Positions 63,761-64,000 of a stretch of 64,000 nt of DNA are shown one piece after another. Numbering within the stretch: the first letter of the stretch is position 1; every line of letters begins with the position of its first letter. The translations under genes and the position numbers were made by a program. Location of the stretch: assembly GCF_000526215.1 (NCBI RefSeq), contig NZ_JAFQ01000004.1:868001-932000 (forward strand), written 5' to 3'. The DNA comes from Nocardia sp. BMG51109. GTDB lineage: Bacteria > Actinomycetota > Actinomycetes > Mycobacteriales > Mycobacteriaceae. Under the pieces are notes generated by a model. That model had not been told where the DNA came from and ran no database searches. It saw only the letters and a program-made list of their open reading frames with translations.

Positions 63761-64000
63761 ATGTTTCGATCAGGAATACGAGGCTTCGGCGCTGCCGCGG
63801 CCGTACTCGTCGCCTGCGCCGCACTCACGGGGTGCGGCTCGGACGCCTCCGGCACCGCGACGGCGGCGGAAATAGACGTCCGGAAACTCGAGGTCGGACC
63901 GTATTCGACGGTCCCGCTGGACCTTCGGTACACCTACCCGTACCGCGCGACCGCCGCCAGGCATCTGGCCGCCGTCCGGCTCGCCGATCAGCTGGCGACG
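63761..64000 (+). CDS. DUF7373-like lipoprotein, paralogue 5 (cut by window end)
   Basis: The first 80 residues are visible. AGGA lies 7 nt before ATG 63761; ATG 63755 is in frame. The signal peptide ends ALTGCGSD. The landmark EIDVRKLEVGPYSTVPLDLR follows as in the other paralogues, and then YRATAARHLAAVRLADQLAT. It starts 22 bp after paralogue 4 ends, probably the same transcript. Confidence 0.8.
   Translation, partial: MFRSGIRGFGAAAAVLVACAALTGCGSDASGTATAAEIDVRKLEVGPYSTVPLDLRYTYPYRATAARHLAAVRLADQLAT

Noticed and set aside
1..64000. tRNA, rRNA or riboswitch
   Set aside because: No cloverleaf, rRNA segment or recognisable riboswitch core was noticed on either strand by eye. A covariance-model scan was not possible.

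Overview
The window is high-GC DNA with GTG and TTG starts, many 4-bp ATGA/GTGA gene overlaps, mycobacteria-style regulators and type VII secretion (T7SS) accessory genes. It also carries a tandem family of large lipoproteins that look like the DUF7373 family, which I associate with Nocardia. A Nocardia or close mycolic-acid actinomycete chromosome is the best fit. No rRNA, tRNA, CRISPR array or replication origin was seen. All family assignments come from reading the sequence; no database search was run.

Layout. (1) 1-5450 is an accessory zone: the 5' end of a methyltransferase, a decayed serine recombinase with a helix-turn-helix partner, an alpha/beta hydrolase divergent from a TetR regulator, and a Tn554-like transposon remnant (broken tnpB, intact tnpC). 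(2) 5.5-9.1 kb holds a CYP157-like/CYP154-like P450 pair without the conservon genes that usually accompany it, then a DUF4254-like gene. (3) 9.1-18.7 kb has two AraC regulators, several gene fragments (DNA ligase, CoA-transferase), a TylF-like methyltransferase/SDR/HAD operon divergent from an FkbM methyltransferase, and a hydrolase/TetR pair with a clear operator. (4) 18.7-21.1 kb is a compact T7SS cargo cassette: YbaB/EbfC protein, EspC-like protein, probable DUF6973 toxin and a lipoprotein that may be its immunity protein. (5) 21.3-29 kb contains SDR/MmyB-type XRE, Lrp/M20 amidohydrolase/MHS transporter, and TetR/SRPBCC lipoprotein/membrane protein units.

(6) 29-34.3 kb has an operon of acyl-CoA dehydrogenase, APH-fold kinase and SDR. 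This is the enzyme set of 4-hydroxy-acid catabolism (LvaACD-like, ACAD10/11-like). It is divergent from an unusual XRE-TetR fusion regulator, and the shared promoter holds three different palindromes. A probable modification-dependent nuclease follows. (7) 34.3-43.7 kb is a mix of beta-carbonic anhydrase, secreted protein, NmrA/TetR, esterase, an MFS exporter fused to three carboxypeptidase-regulatory-like domains, an ABC-2/YhgE-like membrane protein and a secreted LpqC-like esterase. (8) 43.7-52.6 kb is a polyol (mannitol/sorbitol/arabitol) locus: PfkB kinase, mannitol dehydrogenase and zinc polyol dehydrogenase on the minus strand, divergent from a SorC regulator and a complete Smo/Mal-type ABC importer.

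(9) 52.7-64 kb carries a small membrane protein with an enoyl-CoA hydratase, an FHA protein, a T7SS-associated (Rv3446c-like) membrane protein, a metallophosphoesterase, and five DUF7373-like lipoproteins, four of them consecutive and the last cut by the window edge.

The most interesting points are the dual-domain regulator with its multi-palindrome promoter at the 4-hydroxy-acid operon, the T7SS toxin cassette, the lipoprotein array, the head-domain/PD-(D/E)XK nuclease, and 22-bp tandem repeats that begin in the coding end of two unrelated genes and run over their stop codons.
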